Notes: a model not told the origin generated them from the sequence alone. 64,000 nt of DNA from Citricoccus sp. SGAir0253 (GCF_005877055.1 NZ_CP039424.1:310001-374000), one strand, 5' to 3'. Positions 54,431 to 62,944 are shown, counted from the stretch's first letter. Made by a program: numbers and translations.

Positions 54431-54498
54431 AACCGGGACGGACCGGACCGCAGACCAGACCCGACCTGATACGACAACCCCTTCCTGAAGGAGGAACG

Positions 54499-55260
54499 AT
54501 GCTTGAGTTCGTGGACACGGCCGCCGAGGCCGTCTCCCGGATCACCGACGGCGCCACGGTGCTGATCGGTGGATTCGGCAACGCCGGCCAGCCGATGGAG
54601 CTGATCGACGCGCTGATGGAGTCCGGCGCCACCGGGCTGACCGTGGTGAACAACAACGCCGGCCAGGCCGACGCCGGGCTGGCCCTGCTGATCAAGGAGC
54701 GGCGGGTCGCGAAGATCATCTGCTCCTTCCCGCGCCAGTCGGACTCGTGGCACTTCGACGAGGCCTACCGCGCCGGGGAGATCGAGCTCGAGCTCGTCCC
54801 GCAGGGCAACCTGGCCGAGCGCATGCGCGCCGCCGGGGCCGGCATCGGCGGCTTCTTCACCCCCACCGGCTACGGCACGCAGCTGGCCGAGGGCAAGGAG
54901 GTGCGCGAGATCGACGGCAAGCACTACGTGCTGGAGTCCCCGATCCGCGGCGACTTCGCCCTCATCAAGGCCTACGCCGCCGACCCGTACGGCAACCTGG
55001 TCTACCGCAAGACCGCCCGCAACTTCGGCCCGGTCATGGCCACGGCCGCCGCGCACACGATCGTGCAGGTGGACGAGGTCCTCGACGAGCCGATCAACCC
55101 GGAGCACGTGGTGACCCCGGGCATCTACGTCGACACGGTCGTGGGGATCCCCACCGAGTCGGGCGTGAAGGAGCGCGAGGAGCGCGAGGCCCTGGCCGCC
55201 GGGAAGCCCAAGCCCTGCCTGGCCACCAAGACCGCGGCCGAGCTGGCCGCCGAGAAGTGA
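54499..55260 (+). CDS. pcaI: 3-oxoadipate CoA-transferase, subunit A
   Basis: A 253-residue alpha subunit of the class I CoA-transferase that moves CoA from succinyl-CoA to 3-oxoadipate. GGFGNAGQPMELIDAL near the N-terminus is the CoA-binding G-x-F-x motif. GIGGFFTPTGYGTQLAEGKE is diagnostic for the alpha subunit. AAGGAGGAACG precedes the ATG. It lies 14 bp before pcaJ. Confidence 0.93.
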   Translation: MLEFVDTAAEAVSRITDGATVLIGGFGNAGQPMELIDALMESGATGLTVVNNNAGQADAGLALLIKERRVAKIICSFPRQSDSWHFDEAYRAGEIELELVPQGNLAERMRAAGAGIGGFFTPTGYGTQLAEGKEVREIDGKHYVLESPIRGDFALIKAYAADPYGNLVYRKTARNFGPVMATAAAHTIVQVDEVLDEPINPEHVVTPGIYVDTVVGIPTESGVKEREEREALAAGKPKPCLATKTAAELAAEK

Positions 55261-55274
55261 AGGGGACGAGCGAG

Positions 55275-55973
55275 ATGAGCGAGCAGACCACCGAGACTGC
55301 GGACGTCCAGGCGTTCCGCAGCACTGACACCCCGCTGACCCAGGACCAGCTGGCCCAGGTCATCGCCGAGGACATCGCGCCCGGCTCCTTCGTGAACCTG
55401 GGCATCGGCCAGCCGACCACCGTGTCCAACTACCTCTCCCCGGAGAAGAAGGTCACGCTGCACACCGAGAACGGCATGCTCGGCTTCGGCCCGCAGGCCA
55501 CCGGCGAGCAGGTCGACGAGGACCTCATCAACGCCGGCAAGATCCCGGTGACCGAGCTGCCCGGCGCCAGCTACTTCCACCACGCCGACTCCTTCGCCAT
55601 GATGCGCGGCGGCCACCTGGACGTGTGCGTGCTGGGGGCCTACCAGGTCTCCGCCACCGGCGACCTCGCCAACTGGTCCACCGGCAAGCCCGGCGCCATC
55701 CCGGCCGTGGGCGGCGCGATGGACCTGGCGATCGGCGCCAAGGACACCTACGTGATGATGGACCTGTTCACGAAGAAGGGCGACCCGAAGCTGCTGCCCG
55801 AGTGCACCTTCCCGCTGACCGGCGTGGGCTGCGTGTCCCGTATCTACGCGGACAAGGGCGTCTTCCTGCTGGATCCCTCCGGCGTGGTGACCGTGCGCGA
55901 GCTGCACGGCATCACCTTCGAGGAGCTCCAGGAGCAGCACCCCGGCGTGCGCTTCGAGAAGGCCGGCGCCTGA
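55275..55973 (+). CDS. pcaJ: 3-oxoadipate CoA-transferase, subunit B
   Basis: A 232-residue beta subunit. The catalytic Glu is in LHTENGMLGFGP, preceded by NLGIGQPTTVSNYL. GAYQVSATGDLANW and GAMDLAIGAKDTYVMM are typical. Spacing to pcaI is 14 bp with GGGGACGAGCGAG before the ATG. It is the last gene of the pca series and is followed by a hairpin terminator. Confidence 0.93.
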   Translation: MSEQTTETADVQAFRSTDTPLTQDQLAQVIAEDIAPGSFVNLGIGQPTTVSNYLSPEKKVTLHTENGMLGFGPQATGEQVDEDLINAGKIPVTELPGASYFHHADSFAMMRGGHLDVCVLGAYQVSATGDLANWSTGKPGAIPAVGGAMDLAIGAKDTYVMMDLFTKKGDPKLLPECTFPLTGVGCVSRIYADKGVFLLDPSGVVTVRELHGITFEELQEQHPGVRFEKAGA

Positions 55974-56010
55974 TCCGCTGAGCCTGCCGCGGGCCCCTGG
56001 CCCGTCCCGA

Positions 56011-56047
56011 CGACGGCCGGTCACCTCCCGCAGGTGGCCGGCCGTCG
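56011..56047 (+). terminator. hairpin terminator after pcaJ
   Basis: CGACGGCCGGTCACCT (56011-56026) pairs with AGGTGGCCGGCCGTCG (56032-56047), with one mismatch and a 5-nt loop, 38 bp after the pcaJ stop. Confidence 0.7.
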
Positions 56048-56113
56048 GCGTCCGGTCGCCTGGCCCCCGGGGTGGGCCTCCCGCGACCGGCCGCCGTCCT
56101 GGCCGCGCCCCCC

Positions 56114-56154
56114 GCACCGTGGTGCCCCGCCACCCTGCACCGTGGTGCCCCGCC
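56114..56154. repeat. two 23-bp-spaced copies of a palindromic 18-mer
   Basis: GCACCGTGGTGCCCCGCC occurs at 56114-56131 and again at 56137-56154. Each starts with the palindrome GCACCGTGGTGC. It lies upstream of the family-3 element, in the 330-bp gap before nuclease paralog 3. Confidence 0.6.
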
Positions 56155-56186
56155 CTTCGCGCCGCATCCCCGCGCCGGTCCGTATT

Positions 56187-56230
56187 CAGGAGACTTGTCC
56201 GGTGTGGTGCCACCCCGGACAAGTCTCCTG
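56187..56230. repeat. family-3 palindrome, left flank of nuclease paralog 3
   Basis: A 44-bp palindrome with arm CAGGAGACTTGTCCGG and matching CCGGACAAGTCTCCTG; 20 of 22 positions pair. Outside it GTCCG and CGGAC continue the symmetry. It ends 73 bp before the paralog 3 start and corresponds to the element at 57567-57628. Confidence 0.8.
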
Positions 56231-56303
56231 GCCCCGGACAGGCCGTATCCACAGGCTGTGGACTGCCCGCGCGCGGGCCGGGCGTTCCGGCGAGCATGGG
56301 CGC

Positions 56304-57506
56304 GTGACCTCCATCGCCCACCCGGAACCGCTGCTGCTCCGACGATCCGAGGACGACGGCGGCCGGTCCTCCCGCATGCTGGCCCGCCGGGCGCAGCGGG
56401 GAGACCTCGTCCGCCTCGCCCCCGGCCGGTACGCCCCCACCCGCCGGTGGCTCCTCCTGCCCCGGCACGAGCGGTTCCGGCTGGCGGCGGTCGCCTTCTC
56501 CGATTCCCGACGGCGGCCCGTCACCTTCTGCGGGACGACCGCGCTCGACCTCCTCGGGTACCCGGTGGTGGACCCGGTTCCGGTCCTCCACGTCCGCGCG
56601 GCGTACCGCGGTGACGCCGGCACCGCGAGGCAGCCCTCGCCCTACGCCAACGAGCAGGCCGTCCTCCGCACCCTCGCCCAGCTCGGCACCCAGGGACTGG
56701 TGGAGGCTGACGGCCGGGTCCCGATGCTCCCCCTCGTGCGGCGGCACTGGAACGTGCCGGGGGAGGGGACGGGGGCGGGGATGACCGTCTCCGCGAGCGG
56801 GGCGGTCGCGCGGGCGGCGGAGGCGGGGGTGTTGGCGGACGGAGGGATGGCACCCGCGGCCCCCGCCGGCGCTGCGGGGCGCTTCCCCCTCGACGGCCCC
56901 GCGGAGGTCTGCGTGCGCCTGGACGACGGGACCGTCCTGGGCCGCGTCCGGGTGGACCCGCTGCCCGCGGCGATGGCCGCCGTGTTCGGCACGGAGCCGC
57001 TGAGCACCGGGACGCCCGCCGCGGACGCGATCAAGCGCAAGCATCCTGCAGCCGCGGCCGTGGCGGCGCAGGCGCGGACCCTGTTGCGGACGGGTGCCCA
57101 GCGGACCAGGTTCGACGCCCAATGGGACTTCGCCGACGCCCGGGCGGAGTCCGTGGGAGAGTCGCTCAGCCGCGCCGTCATCCACGAGGAGGGCTTCGTG
57201 GTCCCCGAGCTCCAGTACGAGGTGCGGTCCGTGACGGGAGGGCTCATCGCGAGGACCGACTCCTGCTGGGAGGCCATCCGCCTGGTGGGGGAGTTCGACG
57301 GACTGGTGAAGTACACGGGGCGGCTGGCCCGTCCCGGCGCCACGGGGCCCGTGGGCCACGATGCCCTCGTCCGGGAGAAGCGGCGCGAGGACGCCGTGCG
57401 CCGGACCGGCCACGGCATGGCCCGGTGGACCTGGGCGGACCTGGCGAACAGGCCCCGGTTCGTCGCGATGCTGGAGCAGCACGGCGTCCCCCGCCGTCGG
57501 CGGTGA
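56304..57506 (+). CDS. AbiEi-like winged helix plus DUF559-like nuclease, paralog 3
   Basis: A 400-residue paralog of the proteins at 3192 and 44698, closer to the former. The N-terminal winged-helix segment is MLARRAQRGDLVRLAPGRYAP. A variable middle follows (Ala/Gly-rich around residues 150-195). The nuclease-like core has D319-x10-E330-x-D332 in ARTDSCWEAIRLVGEFDGLVKY, then EKRREDAVRRTGHGMARWTWADL. The start is GTG at 56304, after the palindrome. An in-frame upstream extension is open but would run through the palindrome. It is flanked by family-3 palindromes at 56187-56230 and 57567-57628. Function unknown; the nuclease call rests on motif and spacing. Confidence 0.68.
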   Translation: MTSIAHPEPLLLRRSEDDGGRSSRMLARRAQRGDLVRLAPGRYAPTRRWLLLPRHERFRLAAVAFSDSRRRPVTFCGTTALDLLGYPVVDPVPVLHVRAAYRGDAGTARQPSPYANEQAVLRTLAQLGTQGLVEADGRVPMLPLVRRHWNVPGEGTGAGMTVSASGAVARAAEAGVLADGGMAPAAPAGAAGRFPLDGPAEVCVRLDDGTVLGRVRVDPLPAAMAAVFGTEPLSTGTPAADAIKRKHPAAAAVAAQARTLLRTGAQRTRFDAQWDFADARAESVGESLSRAVIHEEGFVVPELQYEVRSVTGGLIARTDSCWEAIRLVGEFDGLVKYTGRLARPGATGPVGHDALVREKRREDAVRRTGHGMARWTWADLANRPRFVAMLEQHGVPRRRR

Positions 57507-57566
57507 CCGTCGGCAGGGGGGAACACGAGGGTCCCGTCGGCGGGCCGTCGGGCTCCACCGCCTTCC

Positions 57567-57628
57567 GTCCGGACCCAGGGGACTCGTCCGGTGGGGACCC
57601 ATGGCGGACGAGTCTCCTGGGTCCGGAC
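57567..57628. repeat. family-3 palindrome, right flank of nuclease paralog 3
   Basis: A 62-bp palindrome. The left part is GTCCGGACCCAGGGGACTCG and the right part CGAGTCTCCTGGGTCCGGAC, differing at one position. The core CAGG-GACT-GTCCGGTG matches the element at 56187-56230. It starts 60 bp after the paralog 3 stop, in the 357-bp gap before the phosphodiesterase gene. The remainder of that gap, up to the ribosome binding site, shows no other feature. Confidence 0.8.
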
Positions 57629-57863
57629 GAGCCGGGGTGGCAGGAGGGAGAGGGCGCCCGAGGAGGGGGATCTGGCGGCCCGGACCCGCCACTCGCCTCC
57701 GGCGCCCGCTTCACCCGGTCGTCACCTCGGGGGCGCCTCCCCGTCAGGTCGGGGGCCCCTGCAGGTCAGCTCGGGCCGGAAGGGTGGACGGGCACGAACG
57801 AGCCCGGGCCGGCCGCGGAGAACCGACCGCCCACCCGGACCGGGCCCCAGCGAGAGGTCTCCC

Positions 57864-59099
57864 ATGACGCAGAACCCCACCGCCCGCCGTCGCCCCGTCC
57901 TGCGCGCCGCGGCCGCCGGGGCCGCCACCGCCGCCGCCCTGTCCGCCGCCGTCCTGGCCCCGTCCGCGACCGCCGCCCCGGCGCCGGAGGACGCCCCCGT
58001 GCTGATCGGGCACCGCGGGGCCGCCGGCACCGCCCCGGAGAACACCGTCGCCGCCTTCGAGGACGGCGTGGCCTCCGGCGCCGACTTCTTCGAGATCGAC
58101 GTGCAGCTGTCCGCGGACGGCGTGCCGTTCCTGTTCCACGACAACACCCCCGCGCGCACCACGAACGTGGCCGAGGTGTTCCCCGGCCGCGAGGACGACC
58201 CCATCACGTCCTTCACGTGGGACGAGCTGCAGCAGCTGGACGCCGGCTCCTACTTCTCCGAGGAGTACGCGGGCGAGCGGATCCCGCACCTGGACGACGC
58301 CGCCGAGGTCGCCACCCGCAACACCGGCGTGTTCATCGAGATCAAGTCCCCGGTGAACTCCCCGGGCATCGAGCAGGTCGTGGCGGACGCCCTCGCCGAG
58401 GACGCGGAGTGGTCCGAGCTGGTCGAGGCCGGCAAGATCGAGGTGCTCGGCTTCGACGAGGCCTCCAACCAGCGCTTCGCCGAGATCGCTCCGGACGTGC
58501 CGCTGCAGCAGCTCGTGGGCACCGTGCCGGACGCCGCCACCCTGGAGCGCTACGCCACCTTCGCCGACGCCTTCGGTACGAACTACCGCACCCTCGACGA
58601 GGCCGGGGCCGAGCGGGTCAGGGACGCCGGCCTGGGCCTGGGCGTCTACACCGTGAACTCCACCGAGGCCTACGACGAGGCCGCCGCGCTGGGCGTGGAC
58701 CGCATCACCGGTGACTTCCCGATCCAGTTCTCCCGCTACGAGCGGGGCCTGAAGGTCTTCCCGCAGAACACCGGCGTGCAGGTGGCCGACTCCGTCAACG
58801 ATGTCCCGGGCGCCGACCTGCAGCCGGAGACCGGCGAGCACGTGGTGCTGGAGAACACCGGCAACCACGCCGTGGACGTCTCCGGCTGGATCCTGCGGGA
58901 CGCCGCCAACAACGTGCTGGAGATCGGCGAGGGCTACGAGCTCGAGGCCGGCGAGCGGCTGCGCGTCTACACCGGCCCGGGCGCGGACGCCGAGGACGCC
59001 TACTACAACGGCGGCACCGCCAACGTCCTGAACAACGGCGGGGACTCCGTGGCGCTGTGGACGGACGACGCCCAGCTCCAGGACACCTTCGCCAACTGA
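57864..59099 (+). CDS. secreted glycerophosphodiester phosphodiesterase with C-terminal lamin-tail domain
   Basis: A 411-residue exported enzyme. The N-terminal 38 residues form a signal peptide with RRRPVLRAAAAG and an ATA-AP cleavage region. The GDPD catalytic domain spans about 45-285, with His/Arg in LIGHRGAAGTAPENT, metal-binding FFEIDVQLSADGVPFLFHD, and Glu-Lys in VFIEIKSP. The last 100 residues are a lamin-tail domain (EHVVLENTGNHAVDVSGWILRDAANNVLEI and GGDSVALW). It would release glycerol phosphate from phosphodiesters or teichoic-acid-like polymers outside the cell. GAGAGG lies 7 nt before the ATG. Confidence 0.88.
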   Translation: MTQNPTARRRPVLRAAAAGAATAAALSAAVLAPSATAAPAPEDAPVLIGHRGAAGTAPENTVAAFEDGVASGADFFEIDVQLSADGVPFLFHDNTPARTTNVAEVFPGREDDPITSFTWDELQQLDAGSYFSEEYAGERIPHLDDAAEVATRNTGVFIEIKSPVNSPGIEQVVADALAEDAEWSELVEAGKIEVLGFDEASNQRFAEIAPDVPLQQLVGTVPDAATLERYATFADAFGTNYRTLDEAGAERVRDAGLGLGVYTVNSTEAYDEAAALGVDRITGDFPIQFSRYERGLKVFPQNTGVQVADSVNDVPGADLQPETGEHVVLENTGNHAVDVSGWILRDAANNVLEIGEGYELEAGERLRVYTGPGADAEDAYYNGGTANVLNNGGDSVALWTDDAQLQDTFAN

Positions 59100-59108
59100 G
59101 CCCGGGAG

Positions 59109-59150
59109 CCCGACGACGGCCGCGCACCCGGGTGCGCGGCCGTCGTCGGG
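59109..59150. terminator. terminator after the phosphodiesterase
   Basis: CCCGACGACGGCCGCGCACC (59109-59128) and GGTGCGCGGCCGTCGTCGGG (59131-59150) are perfect reverse complements separated by only 2 nt, 9 bp after the stop codon. Confidence 0.75.
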
Positions 59151-59211
59151 CCGGGCGCCCCTGCTCCGGTCGCCGGGATGCGGCCGCCGGGATCCGGCCG
59201 CCGGCGGCGGT

Positions 59212-59255
59212 GACTTTGCGGGCAATACCCACCGGTCGGTATTGCCCGCAAAGTC
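59212..59255. repeat. family-2 palindrome, solo copy
   Basis: A 44-bp palindrome with arms GACTTTGCGGGCAATACC and GGTATTGCCCGCAAAGTC and centre CACCGGTC. It is nearly identical to the element at 44567-44606, 14.6 kb away. It lies between the convergent phosphodiesterase and marR genes, 61 bp after the phosphodiesterase terminator. Confidence 0.8.
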
Positions 59256-59293
59256 GCGTGTGGGGGGACGGACGGCGGGACCGGGGCGGATCG

Positions 59294-59857
59294 CTAGAAC
59301 GCGATGCGCGTGAGCAGGTCGCGCAGCACGTCGCGCTCGGCGTGGGAGAGCCGCGCGAGGACCTCCCGGTCCGAGGCCTCGGTGAGGGCGTTGCCGCGCC
59401 GCTCCACCCGGCGGCCCTCCGGCGTGGCGACGATGATCCGCGAGCGCCGGTCGCGCGGGTCGGTGCGGCGCTCCACGAGTCCGCGGCCCTCCAAGGCGTC
59501 GACGAGGGTGACCACTTGGCTCGGGTCGAGGTCGAGGAACTCGCTGAGCTCGCGCTGGGTGGGGTCCACGCCGCTGGCCGCCAGGGACAGCACCGAGAAG
59601 TGACTGACCTTCAGCTCCAGCTCGCGCCGCAGCAGCGCGTTGGCGTGGCCGGTCCCGCGCGACCGGGCCCGCGCGGTGAGGAACTGGACCTGCCCCGCCA
59701 GCCGCGTGCCCCGCAGCCGGTCCGCCGCCGTGCCGGCCGGCGCACCGGCCGAGGTGCCGGACCCGACGTCGGCCGGGCGCCCGGGCGAGCCGGTCCCGGC
59801 GCCGGCGTGGCGTCCGGGCGCCCCGGGTCCGGCCTCGTCCTCGGTCCGCACGGTCAC
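59294..59857 (-). CDS. MarR family transcriptional regulator
   Basis: A 187-residue regulator. The first 45 residues are Gly/Ala/Pro-rich and probably disordered. The winged helix reads PTQRELSEFLDLDPSQVVTLVDALEGRGLVERRTDPRDRRSRIIVATPEGRR. The GTG start follows the MFS stop codon by 1 nt, so the two are coupled. It probably represses the acyl-CoA synthetase/MFS unit, as MarR proteins such as CouR and FerC do for hydroxycinnamate genes. A TCAATCATTGA dyad at 62945 is a candidate operator. Confidence 0.82.
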   Translation of the reverse strand: MTVRTEDEAGPGAPGRHAGAGTGSPGRPADVGSGTSAGAPAGTAADRLRGTRLAGQVQFLTARARSRGTGHANALLRRELELKVSHFSVLSLAASGVDPTQRELSEFLDLDPSQVVTLVDALEGRGLVERRTDPRDRRSRIIVATPEGRRVERRGNALTEASDREVLARLSHAERDVLRDLLTRIAF

Positions 59858-59858
59858 C

Positions 59859-61232
59859 TCAGTGCTCGTGCGTGGCGAGGTCGAGGTCCTTGGACTCGCG
59901 CGTCAGCGCGATCGCGACCACGGAGACCAGGGCCAGGCCGGCCAGGAACCCGATGACGGGGACCACGGAGGTGCCCTGTCCGGGGCCGGCGTAGAGCGTG
60001 GCGAGGATGGTCGGGGTGAACCCGGCGCCGAGCAGCGTGGCCAGCTGGTAGCCCAGGGAGGCCCCGGTGTAGCGGGCGGTGGTGCCGAACTGCTCGGAGA
60101 TGAACGCCGCGAGCGGGCCGTAGAGCATCCCGTGCAGGCCCAGGGCGATCGTGAAGGCCAGCAGCAGCACGAACCAGTTCCCGGAGCGCAGCATCGCGAA
60201 GAACGGGGTGAGGAAGAGGACGAACAGCACGAGTCCGGCGATCATCACCGGCCGGCGGCCGAACCGGTCCGAGACGTGGCCGAAGCCCACGACGAAGGCG
60301 ATGGAGACGATGGAGGCCACCGCGAACGCGTAGAGCACGTCCGAGCGGGCGGCGCCGGCCTCGGTGGCGTAGCCGACGGAGAAGGTGGACAGCAGCACCT
60401 GCAGGCCGAAGCCGGAGGCCCCGCCGAACATGGTCAGCAGCAGGGCCCGCGGCCGGCGGAGCACCTGCAGCAGCGGCAGCCTGCGCCGTGCGCCCGTGCG
60501 GGCGTCCTCGGCCTCGGCCTGCGCCACGGCCGCGGCGAACACGGGGGACTCGCTGACCCGCGCGCGGATGACCATGCCCACCACGAGCAGCACGAAGGAC
60601 AGCAGGAACGGCACGCGCCAGCCCCACGCGAGGAACTGGTCCTGGGGGAGCAGTGCGGAGAAGGTGCCGAGCACGAACGTGCCGAGGGCCGCGCCGGTCG
60701 GGGCGCCGGCGTTCGTGAAGGAGGCGGCGAAGCCGCGCTTGCCGGATTCCGAGTGCTCGAGTGCCATGAGCGCGGCGCCGCCCCACTCGCCGCCCACGGC
60801 GATGCCCTGGCACACGCGCAGCAGCACGAGGATGACCGCGCCCCAGCCGCCGATCGTGGCCGCGCCGGGCACCAGGCCGATGAGCGTGGAGGCCACGCCC
60901 ATGATGAGCATGGACAGCACGAGCATCCTCTTGCGCCCCAGCCGGTCCCCGAAGTGGCCGAACACCGCGCCGCCGAGCGGACGGGCGAGGTAGCCGGCGG
61001 CGAAGGTGCCGTAGGCGGCGATCGTGCCGGTCAGGGGGTCCAGCCCCGAGAAGAAGACGGCGGGGAACACGACGGCCGAGGCGGCCGCGTAGAGCAGGAA
61101 GTCGTAGAACTCGATCGTCGAGCCCAGGTAGCTGGACGCGATGACGCGGCGCGCCTCGCGGCGCCTCAGCGCCGGGTCGAGCGCGCCGAGGTCCGCCGCG
61201 GTCGCGGTCGGGGTGGGGGACACGGTGGTCAT
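59859..61232 (-). CDS. MFS transporter, metabolite:H+ symporter type
   Basis: A 457-residue transporter with twelve membrane helices, of the MHS group (KgtP/ProP/ShiA). The N-terminal SSYLGSTIEFYDFLLYAAAS and loop GHFGDRLGRKRMLVLSM are hallmarks, repeated in the second half as GHVSDRFGRRPVM. GGAG lies about 9 nt before the ATG. It lies 105 bp after the acyl-CoA synthetase and directly before marR on the same strand. An aromatic or dicarboxylic acid substrate is likely but not determined. Confidence 0.85.
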   Translation of the reverse strand: MTTVSPTPTATAADLGALDPALRRREARRVIASSYLGSTIEFYDFLLYAAASAVVFPAVFFSGLDPLTGTIAAYGTFAAGYLARPLGGAVFGHFGDRLGRKRMLVLSMLIMGVASTLIGLVPGAATIGGWGAVILVLLRVCQGIAVGGEWGGAALMALEHSESGKRGFAASFTNAGAPTGAALGTFVLGTFSALLPQDQFLAWGWRVPFLLSFVLLVVGMVIRARVSESPVFAAAVAQAEAEDARTGARRRLPLLQVLRRPRALLLTMFGGASGFGLQVLLSTFSVGYATEAGAARSDVLYAFAVASIVSIAFVVGFGHVSDRFGRRPVMIAGLVLFVLFLTPFFAMLRSGNWFVLLLAFTIALGLHGMLYGPLAAFISEQFGTTARYTGASLGYQLATLLGAGFTPTILATLYAGPGQGTSVVPVIGFLAGLALVSVVAIALTRESKDLDLATHEH

Positions 61233-61337
61233 GGTGGTCTCCAGGGGGACGGGCGGCGGTGCGCCGCGGGATGGACGGGGGTCGACGCCGGGGGTCACCG
61301 GGCGTGGGCCGTGCAGGGGCAGGTGTGGGGCCGGCCC

Positions 61338-62882
61338 TCAGGCGCCGGCGGGGGCCAGGGGGCGCTCGCGCAGCACGGTCTTGCGGATCTTGCCGGTGGA
61401 GGTGCGCGGCAACTCGTCCACCACGACCACCTCCCGCGGCAGCTTGTAGCGGGCCAGGTGTCCGGCGAGCCGGTCCCGCAGCGCCGCGCCGTCCGGCGCG
61501 GGGCCGCCGTCGGGCCCCGCGGGGCGCAGCACCACGAAGGCCAGCCCGGTCTCGCCCCAGCGCTCGTCCGGGACGCCGACGACGGCCGCCTCCAGGACGT
61601 GGGGCAGGGCCAGCAGGGCGTTCTCCACCTCGGCGGGGTAGACGTTCTCCCCGCCGGAGATGTACATGTCCTTGATGCGGTCCTTGATCGTGTAGAAGCC
61701 CTCGGCGTCCCGCACCGCGATGTCCCCGGAGCGGTACCAGCCGCCGGCCAGGGCGGCCTCGGTGGCCTCGGGGCGGTTCCAGTAGCCGGCCATCACCTGG
61801 GGGCCGCGGACCCAGACCTCCCCGGCCACGCCGTCGCCGACGTCCTGCCCGGTGGCCGGGTCCACGAGCCGGACCTCGGAGAAGAAGTGCGGGCGGCCGG
61901 CGGTGCCGGCGTGCGCGAGGGCGTCCTGCGCCTCGAGCAGGCAGACCCCGGGCGCGGTCTCGGTCATGCCGAAGCCCTGGACCACCTTGACCCCGCGGTC
62001 CGTCCAGGCCCGGATGGACCGCTCGGGCAGCGGGGAGCCGCCGACCATGATCGAGCGCAGCGAGGACAGGTCGCGCTCGGCGAAGCCGGGCTCCTGGGCC
62101 AGCAGGTCGATCATCGCCGGGACCATGAACGTGCCCGTGACCGCCGAGCGCTCGATCTCCTCGAGCACCGCGGCCGGGCGGAACGCGCGGTGGATGATGA
62201 GCCGCCCGCCCATCATGAACGTGGGGATCGTGGTCATGTTCAGGCCCGCGATGTGGAACAGCGGGGCCACCGAGAGCATGACCTCGTCCTGGCGCAGGTC
62301 CGTGCCGGTGAAGGCGTTGAGGTACTGGTACGTGAGGTTCCGGTGCGTCAGCATGGCGCCCTTGGGGCGGCCCGTGGTGCCGGAGGTGTACATGAGCAGG
62401 GCCACGTCGTCCTCGGCCACGTCCGCCTCCACCTCGGCGGTGCCGGCGGCCGCGAGCAGCTCCTCGTAGCGGGCCCCGGGACCGTCCGGGCCCTCGGCGG
62501 CCACGAGCACGAGCCCCGGCTGCCGCTCGGCGAGGTGGGCGGCGGTATCGGCGACCTCCCGGCCGTGGACGACCACCGCGGCACCGGAGTCGGCCACGAT
62601 GAACTCCGCCTCCGCCGGGGACAGGCGCGGGTTGACGAGCACGGGGGTGGCGCCGAGGAGGTTGGCGGCGAAGAACGTCTCCAGCAGCGTGGGGTGGTTG
62701 AACCCGATGTAGGCCACGCGCCCCCCGCGGTCCACGCCCAGGCCCCGCAGGGCGTGGGCCAGCCGGGTGACGCGCTCGCTGAAGCGCCCGTACGTGGTGC
62801 TCGTGCCCTCGAACTCGATGGCCACGGCCTCGGGGCGCACCTGCGCGCGACGACGGGGATAGCTGCCGACACCGGTGTTCAT
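61338..62882 (-). CDS. AMP-forming acyl-CoA synthetase, possibly feruloyl/aryl-CoA ligase
   Basis: A 514-residue ANL-superfamily ligase. The P-loop-like YTSGTTGRPKGAML, QGFGMTETAPG (A5), GWYRSGDIAV (A7), DRIKDMYISGGENVYPAEVE (A8) and the catalytic Lys in TSTGKIRK are all present. The ATG at 62882 with GAGGAG close upstream was preferred over an upstream Met at 62948. Together with a MarR regulator and an MHS transporter it resembles hydroxycinnamate (feruloyl/coumaroyl-CoA) ligase units. No enoyl-CoA hydratase/aldolase is in the window, so a fatty acid or other acid substrate remains possible. Confidence 0.75.
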   Translation of the reverse strand: MNTGVGSYPRRRAQVRPEAVAIEFEGTSTTYGRFSERVTRLAHALRGLGVDRGGRVAYIGFNHPTLLETFFAANLLGATPVLVNPRLSPAEAEFIVADSGAAVVVHGREVADTAAHLAERQPGLVLVAAEGPDGPGARYEELLAAAGTAEVEADVAEDDVALLMYTSGTTGRPKGAMLTHRNLTYQYLNAFTGTDLRQDEVMLSVAPLFHIAGLNMTTIPTFMMGGRLIIHRAFRPAAVLEEIERSAVTGTFMVPAMIDLLAQEPGFAERDLSSLRSIMVGGSPLPERSIRAWTDRGVKVVQGFGMTETAPGVCLLEAQDALAHAGTAGRPHFFSEVRLVDPATGQDVGDGVAGEVWVRGPQVMAGYWNRPEATEAALAGGWYRSGDIAVRDAEGFYTIKDRIKDMYISGGENVYPAEVENALLALPHVLEAAVVGVPDERWGETGLAFVVLRPAGPDGGPAPDGAALRDRLAGHLARYKLPREVVVVDELPRTSTGKIRKTVLRERPLAPAGA

Positions 62883-62944
62883 GGGACTCCTCGGGGTTGT
62901 GGGCTGGGTCACTGTTCTCATGAAACCCACAAGCGTTGAGAAAG

